Of a stretch of 26,165 nt of DNA, positions 7,139 to 16,127 are shown piece after piece. The notes below the pieces were generated by a model. The model worked only from the letters and a program-made list of their open reading frames with translations, did not search any database and was not told where the DNA came from. Within the stretch, counting starts at the first letter, position 1. Each line of letters starts with the position of its first letter. The translations under genes and the position numbers were made by a program. The stretch covers positions 1 to 26,165 of the forward strand of contig CAJULM010000037.1 in NCBI GenBank assembly GCA_910587285.1. Direction: 5' to 3'. This DNA is from an uncultured Oscillospiraceae bacterium (GTDB taxonomy: Bacteria; Bacillota; Clostridia; Oscillospirales; Oscillospiraceae).

Positions 7139-7783
7139 TTATACCTCATCCTCCACAGAGGAGTGGCTCATGATATAGAATTCCTCCTGACTGGGTCGAA
7201 ATTCCTTCGCCATATGCTCCAAGGTGTCGTCATAGCGCCGGGCCTGGTCCTCGTCGATGCTCATTACGGGGCTGTCCCGATAGACCCACCTGCGTCCGTC
7301 CAATGCGCCCGCTTTCAGCTCCTTGCCCATCATAGCCGATGGGAATCGGCCGTTTTCTGTGCAAATGTTAAATTTTTTGCAGCTTTTGAAGCCCAGACCG
7401 ACATAGTTGGCGGGACTGCCGAATATGACGATCACGTCCCAGCCCAACTCCGCCGCCCGCCGGAAGGAGTGTTCTAACAGCCGCTTGCCGTAGCCCTTGC
7501 GTTGGTGCTCCGGCGCGATGGACACCGGACCAAAGGTGAGGATGTCTTTGACCGTCCCATCCTCGCCGGTGAGGGTGGCTTTGGTATACATCACGTTCCC
7601 GATGACGAGGCCGTCCAGCTCGGCCACAAAGTCCAGCTCAGGGATGAAATCCGGGTGGTCCCGCATAGTGCGGACCAGGTAATGCTCCACGCAGCCGGGG
7701 GCGTAAATGTTGTAAAAGGCCCGGCGGGTGACGTCCTCCACGGTCTGGCGGTCCGCCGCAGCCTCTCTCCTGATGGTCAGCAT
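7139..7783 (-). CDS. GNAT family N-acetyltransferase
   Basis: 214 aa. It carries the GNAT acetyl-CoA binding signature around residues 75-90 (VSIAPEHQRKGYGKRLLEH, i.e. Q-x-x-G-x-G) and the following helix with GWDVIVIFGSPANYVGLGF, where the Y-GLGF pattern is typical of this N-acetyltransferase subgroup. The start at 7783 has GGAGG six nt upstream on the coding strand; the frame is open to 7981 but lacks a start signal there. A sigma-70-type promoter lies 30-60 bp upstream. The gene stands alone between the phage cassette and the exporter operon. The acceptor (small molecule, antibiotic or protein) cannot be deduced. Confidence 0.9.
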   Translation of the reverse strand: MLTIRREAAADRQTVEDVTRRAFYNIYAPGCVEHYLVRTMRDHPDFIPELDFVAELDGLVIGNVMYTKATLTGEDGTVKDILTFGPVSIAPEHQRKGYGKRLLEHSFRRAAELGWDVIVIFGSPANYVGLGFKSCKKFNICTENGRFPSAMMGKELKAGALDGRRWVYRDSPVMSIDEDQARRYDDTLEHMAKEFRPSQEEFYIMSHSSVEDEV

Positions 7784-7816
7784 AAAATGTCCTCCGTTTC
7801 GTCTTTTGCTGTGGCT

Positions 7817-7845
7817 ATTGTAACATAAAGCATCGCCAAAGTCGA
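7817..7845 (-). promoter_or_regulatory. Sigma-A type promoter of the GNAT gene
   Basis: On the minus strand: -35 TCGACT, a 17-nt spacer, then -10 TACAAT preceded by TGT (an extended -10). Predicted transcription would begin about 27 nt before the GNAT start codon. Confidence 0.6.
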
Positions 7846-8005
7846 GGCGGCTGATTCCAGGTATGATGAAAATTTTTCTTGTGGGATGCAACGAAAGAGG
7901 CGTCACAAACGTATTATAATTGTATGGTATGTGGGTGTGAGGAGAATGGGACGAAAGGATGTTTATAAGAGCGGATTTCACAGTTTGATGTGGTCTTAAA
8001 AGAAC

Positions 8006-8071
8006 TTTAACAATTTCCAGTTAAAATGTTACAGGATTGTTGTTGTTTCTCATGGCTGGCCCGATTATACT
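8006..8071 (+). promoter_or_regulatory. Putative promoter and operator upstream of the exporter operon
   Basis: This is part of a 371-bp gap (7784-8154) that otherwise holds only the GNAT promoter and the leader hairpins of the exporter operon. An inverted repeat TTTAAC-8 nt-GTTAAA (8006-8025) lies just upstream of a weak -35 (TTGTTT, 8043-8048). A 17-nt spacer and -10 TATACT (8066-8071) follow. The TATAAT at 7915-7920 lacks a convincing -35. The assignment is tentative. Confidence 0.4.
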
Positions 8072-8154
8072 AAAAAGGAACTGCAGCAGGCGGCTCTATG
8101 CCCGCCTACGGTTGGAATTTGCCTGCACAGGCTGTTTAGACAGGAGGATATCAT

Positions 8155-9876
8155 ATGCCGGAGATTTATACGCCCGACGCGCCGGAAAAAGCGCCGGTGG
8201 AGCAGACCGAAGGGGTGGACGTGGACTCTGTCCAGGGACAGGCCCCGGCGGCGGAGGGGCAGATTGCGGTGAAGGAAAAGAAGCCGCGCCGCACCGCTGC
8301 GGAGAAGAAGAAGCTGGTGAAGCGGATCATCGCCATCGTGGTGGCGGCGGCAATTTTGAGCGGTATCGTGTTTGGAATGTGGTTCCTGGTCTTTCGGGAG
8401 GACGATTCCCTGGGGGACATTTACGCCGAGCCCGCTTACATAGGCTCTATTCAAAGCGTGGTCCAGGGCAGCGGGAACGCCAACGCCAAGGAGACCTCCA
8501 CCGTCAGCATTCCCGCCAACGGCACGGTGCAGCAGGTTCATGTGTCTGGGGGAGACGTGGTGATGGCTGGTCAGCCCCTGTTTACGGTCTATAGCCAGAC
8601 GGCTCAGGATGCGCTGGCCACCGCCCAGGAGACCATGAACTCCCTCAATGAAAAGCTGGCGAACCTGAGCCTCCAGGCCCCCTTTAGTGGCAAGCTGATG
8701 GAGGTCTCCGAGTTCTACCCCGGCGACAATGTGGGGGAGGGGGCCACCGTGGCCACCCTGGTGAACGACACCAAGCTGAAGCTGTCGCTTTACTTCAGCT
8801 ACGCCTATGAGGACCAGGTCTGGGCGGGGCAGACGGCCTCTGTTTCCATCCCGGCCGTGATGTATACCGGCGAGGGCGTGGTGGAAAAGGTGAACAAGGT
8901 CAGCTTCATCACCCCCGAGGGGGGCGTGTATTTCGAGGCGGTCATCGTATTCAACAACCCAGGCACCCTCACCGCCGAGATGGACGCGTCCGCCGTTCTC
9001 ACCGCCGGGGACGGCACGTCCATCTACCCCTATGAGGCGACCCAGACCCAGTATTATGAGACCCGCACCCTGACCACCAAGGCGGGGGGACCGCTGGTGT
9101 ACAGCAACCTGCTGAACTACGCCAACGTGCAGGCGGGGGAGGTGCTGCTGTCCATGGGCTCTGAGAGCCTGGACGAGCAGATAGCCGCCGCCCAGGAGGC
9201 GCTGAACGAGGCCCAGGCCAATGTGGACGCGCTGAACGCCGTCGCCCCCATCGACGGCACCGTGATTTCCTGCACCCTGGTGGAAGGCGGCGAGGTAAAG
9301 GCGGGGGATGCGGTGGTCACCATTCAGAACACCACCACCATGGTGGTGACCATTCAGGTGGACGACCGAAACATCGGCTTTGTCAAGCTGGGGGATACCA
9401 TTGAGCTGTCCGACTACAACGGGAATTTCTTTATGGGCTTGGTCACGGATATCAAGATGCAGGGCGAGGTGGGTCAGGGGATGTCCACCTTCCCCGTCAC
9501 CCTGGAGGTGGATAACTTCGACGGCTCGCTGTACGCCGGGGCGTGGCTGGACTATTCCTTCGTCACCAGCCAGTCGGACGAGTGCGTGCTGGTGGCCACC
9601 ACGGCGGTGAAGTCGGTGGCGGACGCCGAGGGAAACAAGCAGACCGTGGTGTTTGTCCAGCGGGAGGAGCGGCCGGACAACGCCGTGGACCTGGATTACA
9701 CCGCCCTATACGGCGTGCCCAAGCCGGAGGAGGGGTACTGGCCCGTGCTGGTGGAGACCGGAATCTCCGACGCCAAGCAGGTGGAGATCAAGTCCGGCGT
9801 GGAAGCGGGCGACATGGTATTCATCAACTATACCACCGAGCAGAACGGCATGGGCGGCGGCATGATGATCGGCTGA
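8155..9876 (+). CDS. Membrane-fusion/periplasmic adaptor subunit of an ABC exporter (MacA/HlyD-like)
   Basis: 573 aa. A charged, Pro/Lys-rich cytoplasmic N-terminus (1-57) precedes one transmembrane anchor (~58-80, RIIAIVVAAAILSGIVFGMWFLVF). The extracytoplasmic part has lipoyl/barrel-sandwich halves (GTVQQVHVSGGDVVMAGQPL and the later APIDGTVISCTLVEGGEVKAGDAV), beta-barrel segments and a helical stretch (LDEQIAAAQEALNEAQANVDALN). This is the layout of MacA/HlyD-type adaptors. The C-terminus is GGGMMIG. AGGAGG at 8142-8147 fixes the start. It is first in an operon with an ATPase, a FtsX-like permease and an SLH protein, with a 9-bp gap to the ATPase gene. In Gram-positive relatives such adaptors gate export of peptides, lipids or drugs; the substrate here is unknown. 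Confidence 0.88.
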   Translation: MPEIYTPDAPEKAPVEQTEGVDVDSVQGQAPAAEGQIAVKEKKPRRTAAEKKKLVKRIIAIVVAAAILSGIVFGMWFLVFREDDSLGDIYAEPAYIGSIQSVVQGSGNANAKETSTVSIPANGTVQQVHVSGGDVVMAGQPLFTVYSQTAQDALATAQETMNSLNEKLANLSLQAPFSGKLMEVSEFYPGDNVGEGATVATLVNDTKLKLSLYFSYAYEDQVWAGQTASVSIPAVMYTGEGVVEKVNKVSFITPEGGVYFEAVIVFNNPGTLTAEMDASAVLTAGDGTSIYPYEATQTQYYETRTLTTKAGGPLVYSNLLNYANVQAGEVLLSMGSESLDEQIAAAQEALNEAQANVDALNAVAPIDGTVISCTLVEGGEVKAGDAVVTIQNTTTMVVTIQVDDRNIGFVKLGDTIELSDYNGNFFMGLVTDIKMQGEVGQGMSTFPVTLEVDNFDGSLYAGAWLDYSFVTSQSDECVLVATTAVKSVADAEGNKQTVVFVQREERPDNAVDLDYTALYGVPKPEEGYWPVLVETGISDAKQVEIKSGVEAGDMVFINYTTEQNGMGGGMMIG

Positions 9877-9885
9877 GGTGGCGCC

Positions 9886-10581
9886 ATGCTCATTGACATC
9901 AAAGACCTTTACAAAATTTATAACGAGGGACAGGAGAGCGAGGTCCGGGCGCTGGATGGCGTGTCCCTCCAGATCGACCGGGGGGAATTTGTGGCCATCG
10001 TGGGTGCGTCCGGTTCGGGCAAGTCCACCATGATGAACGTGCTGGGCTGTCTGGACGTGCCCACCCATGGGCAGTATGAGCTGAATGGGACCGATGTCAC
10101 CTCCTTGAAGGACAAGGACCTGGCCCGCATCCGCAACCGGGAGATCGGCTTCATTTTCCAGGGCTACAACCTGCTCCAAGACCTGGACGCGCTGGATAAC
10201 GTGATTCTCCCTCTGATCTACCGGGGCACCTCCATTTTCGAGCGGGAGGAGCTGGCTATGGCCGCCCTGGCGCGGGTGGGGATGGACGACCGGGCCCACC
10301 ACCGTCCCAGCCAGATGTCCGGCGGCCAGCAGCAGCGGGTGGCCATCGCCCGGGCCATCGCCACCCATCCCCCCATCATCATGGCGGACGAGCCCACGGG
10401 AGCCCTGGACTCCAAGACCGGGCGGCACGTGCTGGGCATTCTTCAGCAGCTCTATCGGGAGGGCACCACCATCCTGCTCATCACCCATGACGATGGCATC
10501 GCCGCCACCGCCCCCCGGGTGGTGCGGCTGTCCGACGGAAAGATTGTCCACGATGGACGGCAGGAGGTGGACTGGCTGTGA
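9886..10581 (+). CDS. ABC transporter ATP-binding protein (MacB/LolD type)
   Basis: 231-aa nucleotide-binding subunit. Walker A is GASGSGKST (~40-48), the Q-loop is in IGFIFQGYNLL, the signature is SGGQQQR (145-151), Walker B is IIMADEP (164-170), followed by TGALD and the H-loop in LLITHDD. The family energises FtsX-type permeases by a mechanotransmission mechanism rather than classic substrate translocation. It starts 9 bp after the adaptor gene, and its TGA overlaps the GTG start of the permease. There is no accessory domain. Identity to the LolD/MacB N-terminal class is clear; the exported or regulated substrate is not. Confidence 0.96.
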   Translation: MLIDIKDLYKIYNEGQESEVRALDGVSLQIDRGEFVAIVGASGSGKSTMMNVLGCLDVPTHGQYELNGTDVTSLKDKDLARIRNREIGFIFQGYNLLQDLDALDNVILPLIYRGTSIFEREELAMAALARVGMDDRAHHRPSQMSGGQQQRVAIARAIATHPPIIMADEPTGALDSKTGRHVLGILQQLYREGTTILLITHDDGIAATAPRVVRLSDGKIVHDGRQEVDWL

Positions 10582-11798
10582 ATTTTATGCAGGCATTCAA
10601 AATGGCCTTTAAATCCATTGCTTCTAAAAAAACCCGGTCCTTCCTCACGATGCTGGGCATTATCATCGGCGTGGCGTCGGTGGTCATCATGGTGTCGGTG
10701 GTGCAGGGGCAGAACAAGAAGCAGATGGAGTACCTGGAGGCCATGGGCGACAACAAAATCAGCGTCTACGCTTACCAGCGCTACGAGACCTCGGGAAGCG
10801 TGTCCGGGCTGTTGTATGAGTACTGTCTGGGAATGCAGGACCTGGTGGTGGGGGTCACTCCCCAGATTGAGGTGTGGCAGGAGATCACCATCAAATACGG
10901 CGCCAAAACCTTCAACACCCAGAATTGGGACGACTGGGAGAAGCGCATCTCGCTCAAGCTGGGCTCCGACCAATTCGGCGTGTGCAATAATTACACCCTG
11001 GGAGGCGGCCGGGAGCTGTCCTTCCTGGACATTGAGAAGACCAACCAGGTGTGCGTGCTGGGCGGCGGGGCGAAGACGCTGCTGTTTGACTTTGTGGACC
11101 CGGTGGGGGAGACCATCTTCATCAACAACCAGCCCTTCCTGGTGGTGGGCTGGTATGAGCCCACCGGGGTGGAGGGCATGAGCGACATGGATAACGTGGT
11201 GCTGCTGCCCTACACCTTCAACCGAACCCTGAACAACAACGAGCAGATTCGTCAGTACGTGGTGAAGGCGCGCAGCGCCTCGGCCACCACCCTGGCCATC
11301 GCCAAGCTCAAGGCGTTCCTGGGGGGCTTCATCACTGAGGACAACGGCTTTTACGATGTGAGCAGCAACAACAACTGGGCCGACCAAATGCAGCAGCAGA
11401 GCCTGATGCAGTCCCTGGTGCTGGGGGCCATCGCGGGCATCTCCCTGCTGGTGGGCGGCATCGGCATCATGAACATCATGCTGGTCACTGTCACCGAGCG
11501 CACCCGGGAGATCGGCATCCGCAAGGCCATCGGCGCGGAGCGCAAAAGCATCATCGTCCAGTTTCTCATTGAGGCGGCGGTGATCTGCGGCATCGGCGGC
11601 ATCATCGGCATTGGGCTGGGCTGTATGGGCTCGCTCATCGCGGGAAAATTCTTGCTTCAGGGCATGATTCTGTGGCCCAGCATGGTGATCACCGTGGGGG
11701 CGTTCACCTTCTCGGTGGTGCTGGGCGTGCTGTTCGGACTGTACCCCGCCATCAAGGCGTCCAGCCTCCAGCCGGTGGACGCGCTGCGGGCGGAATAA
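10578..11798 (+). CDS. ABC transporter permease (MacB/FtsX-like)
   Basis: 406 aa. One N-terminal membrane segment (~22-42, FLTMLGIIIGVASVVIMVSV), a large extracytoplasmic domain (~45-270) and three C-terminal membrane segments with the conserved cytoplasmic motif TERTREIGIRKAIGA between the first two. This is the classic MacB topology split from its ATPase. The start is the GTG at 10578: AGGAGG at 10562-10567 is 10 nt away, whereas the next ATG (10587) is 19 nt away. The 4-bp overlap with the ATPase gene implies coupled translation. A 12-bp gap separates it from the SLH protein gene. Confidence 0.94.
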   Translation: MNFMQAFKMAFKSIASKKTRSFLTMLGIIIGVASVVIMVSVVQGQNKKQMEYLEAMGDNKISVYAYQRYETSGSVSGLLYEYCLGMQDLVVGVTPQIEVWQEITIKYGAKTFNTQNWDDWEKRISLKLGSDQFGVCNNYTLGGGRELSFLDIEKTNQVCVLGGGAKTLLFDFVDPVGETIFINNQPFLVVGWYEPTGVEGMSDMDNVVLLPYTFNRTLNNNEQIRQYVVKARSASATTLAIAKLKAFLGGFITEDNGFYDVSSNNNWADQMQQQSLMQSLVLGAIAGISLLVGGIGIMNIMLVTVTERTREIGIRKAIGAERKSIIVQFLIEAAVICGIGGIIGIGLGCMGSLIAGKFLLQGMILWPSMVITVGAFTFSVVLGVLFGLYPAIKASSLQPVDALRAE

Positions 11799-11810
11799 GG
11801 AGGAGAGACA

Positions 11811-14201
11811 ATGAGACGAAATTGTAAGCGAGGGCTGGCCCTGCTGCTGTGCGTGGTCACGGTGCTGTCGCTGGCGGTTCTTCCCGGCTATGCCGGCCAG
11901 TTCCATGACATCAAGGACAGCCAGACCTCCATGGCGGCGGATGTGCTGTCCGCCCTGGGGGTGGTGAAGGGTACCGGCGGCGGGGGCTTCTCCCCGGAGG
12001 GACACCTCACCCGGGCCCAGCTGTGCAAAATGGCCATTGAGGTGCTGGGCATGGGGGAGGAGGCCAAGGCTCAGGCCTACCGCACCATTTTCAAGGACAT
12101 GAAGGGCGGGCACTGGGCCAGCGGGTATGTAAACCTGGCCGCCGTCACCGAGATTCCGGAGGGCTCCAAGTCCCGGCTGATGCTGGGCCTGGGGGACGGG
12201 AATTTCGGCCCCGACCGGGAGGTCACCTATCAGGAGACGGTGACACTGTGCCTGCGCATCCTGGGCTACAGCGAGGAGGCAAACCGGGCCTGGCCCCACA
12301 GCGCCCTGGAGGCAGCCAGCCGCCTGGGACTGGACGAGGGAGTGTCTGTGGAGGTCCCCTCCGCCCCCGTCACCCGGGGACAGACCGCGCTGCTGTTTTA
12401 CAACCTGCTGACCACCCCCTGCAAAGCCAGCGGCGAGCTTTTTGCCAAGGAAAAATTGGGTGATATCAAGGACGACGCCATCCTCCTGGCCACCGACGCC
12501 ACCATCAACGGCAAGTCGGGCTGGGTAGTTACCGCCAAGGACGGCGCCACCACGGCCTACCGCAGCGCGGCACCGGTGGACACGTCCATGCTGGGCCTGC
12601 GTGGTTCGGTGCTGCTGGATCAGGAGGGCCGCTTTGTCACCATGCTGCCGGATGCGTCCAGCTACATCACCGCCGCGGTGAGCCGGAAGCAGGGGTCGTC
12701 CTACCTCCATCTGGCGGGGAAGGGCCGGTACACGATGTCGAAGGACACCCCGGTGTACACCGGCGCGGAGATCACCACCTATGAGGAGTATATGGCCAAT
12801 TTGCGGACCGGAGACATCGTGACGCTCTACCTGGACGGGCAGGGCAAGGTGGCGGGCCTGTACCGGGCGAAGGAGACGGCGGAGTCCCGCTTTGTGGTGG
12901 TGCGCAGCGCCTCGGCCACCTCGGGGATGTTCCGCTCCCTGCTGGGGGAGGAGAAGGACTACACCATCCGCAAAAATGGCGTGGCCATCTCCATGAGCGA
13001 CATTCGGCAGTATGACGTGGTCACCTATGATCCCATCACCAAGGTGCTGGACGTGTGCGACGCCAAGCTGGCCTGCGTCTATGAGAACGCCGTGCCCACG
13101 CCCGGTTCCCCCAACGAGATCGTCGCTGCGGGGGGCAACCACTTCGCCGTGCTGGCCGATGCCATCGAGGACTTCACCGGGCGGAAGCTGGGCGAGCACA
13201 TCACGCTGCTGTTTACCGCCAACGGCATGGTGGCGGGCCTGATGCCGGGGAAGACCGACATCTCCACCTCCAACGCCCTGGGATTCGTGAACAAGGACGG
13301 GCATTTCGAGCTCCTCAACTGCCGGCTGACCCTGACGGAGAACATCCCGTCCGAGAGCTACAACCGGGGCAGCATCTGGAACCTGGGCTCCTCCTCCCGC
13401 GGCTCGCTCAAGCTGCAATCCAAGGGAATCTATAGCGGCGGCTTCCTGTTCAACCCCAAGACCATGACCCTGGGCGGCGTGAAGGTGAGCCCGGCCGCGC
13501 AGGTGTTCGAGCGCAGCCCGGAAGGCGATTTGGTGGCCCGGGAGCTGTCCAGCCTGAACGTCTCGTACCATGCCGACTACTACCACCGCAGCAGCACAGG
13601 CGTGGTGGACATGATTATCCTGGGCACCGGCCGGGGCGGCGGAAAGGTATACGGCCGGGTGGACTCGGTCAACACCTATACAGTGTCGCCAGACGGTGGT
13701 GGGTACAGGCGCACTGTTACCACGCGGACGCTGCTCAACGGCGAGGACTCAAATTATACCTTCGCCAACGGTCTGCGCATTTCCAGCGGCTACTGTGAGC
13801 TGACGGTGTCCGGAGGCTATATCACCGCCGTGAGCTACCTGAAAAAGATTGAAAACGTGCCCTCTACCGCCTTCTTTACCGAGGACGGGACCACCTTTGT
13901 GCGGGTGGGCCAGGATGTGTACGAGGTGGACAAGGACGTCAAGTGCTTCAACATCGCCGCCTCTTACACCGAGCCCGGCAACAATCCCCCCGCGTGGATG
14001 GACCTGCCCTGGGACGCAGAGGGCAGATTGCCTGGGGGAGAAAAGTTCGAGTGGATCTGGGACAGTACGAGTTGGACGCCCAACGCTCCAGAGATTAAGA
14101 AATTCGACACCCTGAGCCAGTGCCGCAACTTTGCCGACACGCTGACCATTTACCTGGACAACACCGAGGGGAAGGTCCGCGTGGTGGAGGCGGTGTCTTA
14201 A
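11811..14201 (+). CDS. Secreted SLH-domain surface protein
   Basis: 796 aa. A cleavable signal peptide (MRRNCKRGLALLLCVVTVLS ... GYA, cleavage near residue 28) precedes SLH domains in the first ~200 residues: FHDIKDSQTSMAADVLSALGVVKG, GHLTRAQLCKMAIEVLG and a second set around FKDMKGGHWASGYVNLAA. SLH domains anchor proteins to secondary cell-wall polymers. The remaining ~580 residues are beta-rich, with repeating short segments of the type GDIVTLYLDGQGKVAGLY and an acidic, aromatic C-terminus; no enzymatic motif was recognised. AAGGAGGAG lies just upstream of the ATG. It is the last gene of the exporter operon, which suggests a functional tie between the ABC system and this wall-attached protein; whether it is partner or substrate is inference. 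Confidence 0.9.
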   Translation: MRRNCKRGLALLLCVVTVLSLAVLPGYAGQFHDIKDSQTSMAADVLSALGVVKGTGGGGFSPEGHLTRAQLCKMAIEVLGMGEEAKAQAYRTIFKDMKGGHWASGYVNLAAVTEIPEGSKSRLMLGLGDGNFGPDREVTYQETVTLCLRILGYSEEANRAWPHSALEAASRLGLDEGVSVEVPSAPVTRGQTALLFYNLLTTPCKASGELFAKEKLGDIKDDAILLATDATINGKSGWVVTAKDGATTAYRSAAPVDTSMLGLRGSVLLDQEGRFVTMLPDASSYITAAVSRKQGSSYLHLAGKGRYTMSKDTPVYTGAEITTYEEYMANLRTGDIVTLYLDGQGKVAGLYRAKETAESRFVVVRSASATSGMFRSLLGEEKDYTIRKNGVAISMSDIRQYDVVTYDPITKVLDVCDAKLACVYENAVPTPGSPNEIVAAGGNHFAVLADAIEDFTGRKLGEHITLLFTANGMVAGLMPGKTDISTSNALGFVNKDGHFELLNCRLTLTENIPSESYNRGSIWNLGSSSRGSLKLQSKGIYSGGFLFNPKTMTLGGVKVSPAAQVFERSPEGDLVARELSSLNVSYHADYYHRSSTGVVDMIILGTGRGGGKVYGRVDSVNTYTVSPDGGGYRRTVTTRTLLNGEDSNYTFANGLRISSGYCELTVSGGYITAVSYLKKIENVPSTAFFTEDGTTFVRVGQDVYEVDKDVKCFNIAASYTEPGNNPPAWMDLPWDAEGRLPGGEKFEWIWDSTSWTPNAPEIKKFDTLSQCRNFADTLTIYLDNTEGKVRVVEAVS

Positions 14202-14224
14202 CCGCCCAGCTGAGGACAGATGAA

Positions 14225-14256
14225 AGAGCCGCCGCAGAGAATTCTGCGGCGGCTCT
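14225..14256. terminator. Bidirectional terminator between SLH and marR genes
   Basis: Perfect 14-bp stem (AGAGCCGCCGCAGA and complement) with loop GAAT. GTTTAG follows on the right and the left flank is TGAA. It sits between two converging genes. Confidence 0.85.
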
Positions 14257-14258
14257 GT

Positions 14259-14693
14259 TTAGTTGAAGTCTGGCGGCTTGCGGCTGTTCTCCTCCAGCTG
14301 CTGGAGCAGCCCGGCCAGCGTCCGCCAGTCCTCCGGCGACACGCCGGCGGACAGCTGGCGCTGAAAGCGCTGGGTGGCCTGGTCCAGCACGGCCAGCATT
14401 TCCTCCCCCGCCGGGGTGAGGTAGAGCTGGTACTGCCGGCGGTTTTCCGGGTCGGGGGCGCGGCGGATGTGGCCCAGGTCCTCCAGCCGCCGGGCGGACC
14501 GGGCCACGCTGGCTTTGTCCAGGGCGAAAAAGCTTACCACGTCCTCCTGGCTTGCGCCGGGATGGCGGCCGATGTAGAGGACAATGAGGTGCATCACCCC
14601 CACATACCCGTTGGGGGTGAGGACGGTGTGCCGGAGAATGCGCATCCGCTGGCGGTTGATTTTCAGCAGGCTGGACAGCACCGGGTCCGTCAT
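14259..14693 (-). CDS. MarR family transcriptional regulator
   Basis: 144 aa with the MarR winged-helix layout: an N-terminal dimerisation helix, then the DNA-recognition part ASQEDVVSFFALDKASVARSARRLEDLGHIRR, the wing (DPENRRQYQLYLT) and a C-terminal helix (LAGLLQQLEENSRK). MarR proteins usually repress efflux or stress genes and release DNA on ligand binding. Its ATG overlaps the stop of the MATE gene by 4 bp (ATGA), so the two are co-transcribed from the promoter upstream of the pump. This arrangement strongly suggests that it autoregulates the pump operon. The ligand is unknown. Confidence 0.95.
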   Translation of the reverse strand: MTDPVLSSLLKINRQRMRILRHTVLTPNGYVGVMHLIVLYIGRHPGASQEDVVSFFALDKASVARSARRLEDLGHIRRAPDPENRRQYQLYLTPAGEEMLAVLDQATQRFQRQLSAGVSPEDWRTLAGLLQQLEENSRKPPDFN

Positions 14694-16105
14694 GCTACCT
14701 CACCTCCGGGGGCGGAGCGCTCCGCCGCTTGGGCGTCGGCTGCGGCCTGAATCTGCCGCTTCACCCGGCGGATGAGGGGCAGGGCCAGGATCAGCGTGAG
14801 CAGGTCGGCCACGGCCTGGACGGCGGCCACGCCGTAGGCCCCCCAGGCCCAAGACATGGGGTAGACGATGGGCAGGAAGCAGGTGCCCTGCCGGGAGGTG
14901 GACAGCAGCAGCGCTCCCCGGGCGTTGCCCAGCCCGGCGCAGAACATATTCACCACCGCAACCCAGCCGTGGATGGGCAGCACCAGGCACTGCAAGCGGA
15001 TACACAGCACGCCGATGGCCAGCATCTCCGCCGACTGGTCCGATTTGGCGAACACGCCGATGAGCTGGTTGGCCAGCAGGGCCAGGGTGAGCCCCATCAC
15101 CAGCGCGCCGATGATGGCGGTGCGGGAGGCGAAGCGGTAGCTGTCCTTCACCCGGTCGTACCGCTTGGCGCCCCAGTTGAAGCCGGCCACAGGCTGAAAG
15201 CCGGTGCCAAAGCCCAGGATGATGCCGAAGGGGAACATCATCACCTTGGTGGACACGCCGATGCCGGCCAGCACGGCGTCCGAGATGCCGCCGGCGATGT
15301 TGTTGAGCACAATGGCGGACACCACCGCCAGCCCCGAGCGGAACATGGACGAGGAGCCCACGCTGACCACCTGGGTGACGATGTCACGGGTGGGGCGGAA
15401 GCGGCGGACGGACAGGTGCAGAACGCTGCGGCGGGTGACGTAGGGGAAGACGAGAATGGCGAAGCTGACCAGCTTGGAGATGGCGGTGGCCAGCGACGCG
15501 CCTTTGACCCCCATGTTGAAGTTGAAGATGAAAATGGGGTCCAGGAAGCAGTTCAAAATGCCGCCGAAGCCCATGCCCACCATGGAGAGCATGGCGCTGC
15601 CCTCCGCCCGGAGGCACTGGTTCATCACAAAGTTGGCCGCCATGAAGGGGGCCACCAGCAGCACATAGGTGGCGTATTCCACGGCGAACTGCTCGCAGGT
15701 GTCGGTGGCGCCCAGCAGACGCACCATGGGGTGCATAAAGCTCACGCCCAGGACGGTGACCACCGCGCCGAACAGCACCGCAGTGAAAAACGCCGTGGAC
15801 AGCACCTGGCTGGCCTTGTCCGAGTCCTTGGCCCCCAGCAGGCGGGAGATATAGCTGGCCGCGCCCACCGCCAGCATGGAGCCGGCCATCATAATGATCT
15901 GGTCCAGCGAGGCGTTGACGCTGATGGCGGCCTGGGCGCTCTCCCCCAGGCCGCTGACGAAATAGGTGTCCGCCAAGTTGTAAATAGAGGTAATCAAAAA
16001 AGAGATGATGGAGGGAAAGGCCATCTTGGTGATGACACGGGGCAGGGAGCCCTCCAGCATCATGTTTTCCCGCAGCTGTTGCCGCTGTTTGTCTGTGCCC
16101 GCCAT
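14690..16105 (-). CDS. MATE family efflux transporter
   Basis: 471-aa polytopic membrane protein of the MATE family, cation-coupled exporters of drugs or metabolites with 12 predicted segments in two halves. Characteristic stretches include MAFPSIISFLITSIYNLADTY near the N-terminus and FGTGFQPVAGFNWGAKRYDRV in the second half, plus ASYISRLLGAKDSDKA after TM2. The ATG at 16105 follows AAGGAGA. It is transcribed from a consensus promoter about 60-85 bp upstream and is coupled by a 4-bp overlap to the marR gene. Substrate specificity cannot be read from sequence. Confidence 0.95.
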   Translation of the reverse strand: MAGTDKQRQQLRENMMLEGSLPRVITKMAFPSIISFLITSIYNLADTYFVSGLGESAQAAISVNASLDQIIMMAGSMLAVGAASYISRLLGAKDSDKASQVLSTAFFTAVLFGAVVTVLGVSFMHPMVRLLGATDTCEQFAVEYATYVLLVAPFMAANFVMNQCLRAEGSAMLSMVGMGFGGILNCFLDPIFIFNFNMGVKGASLATAISKLVSFAILVFPYVTRRSVLHLSVRRFRPTRDIVTQVVSVGSSSMFRSGLAVVSAIVLNNIAGGISDAVLAGIGVSTKVMMFPFGIILGFGTGFQPVAGFNWGAKRYDRVKDSYRFASRTAIIGALVMGLTLALLANQLIGVFAKSDQSAEMLAIGVLCIRLQCLVLPIHGWVAVVNMFCAGLGNARGALLLSTSRQGTCFLPIVYPMSWAWGAYGVAAVQAVADLLTLILALPLIRRVKRQIQAAADAQAAERSAPGGEVA

Positions 16106-16127
16106 TGCGCAGTCTCCTTACCATAGA

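Noticed and set aside
7915..7920. TATAAT as the -10 of the exporter operon promoter
   Set aside because: There is no acceptable -35 about 17 bp upstream and it lies ~235 bp before the start codon; the TATACT at 8066-8071 is a better, though still weak, candidate.
10452..13586. A 1044-codon open frame on the minus strand across the ATPase, permease and SLH genes
   Set aside because: It is antisense to three firm genes, rich in His/Gly/Leu/Gln with no recognisable domain, and lacks a ribosome binding site. GC-rich coding bias readily opens such frames.
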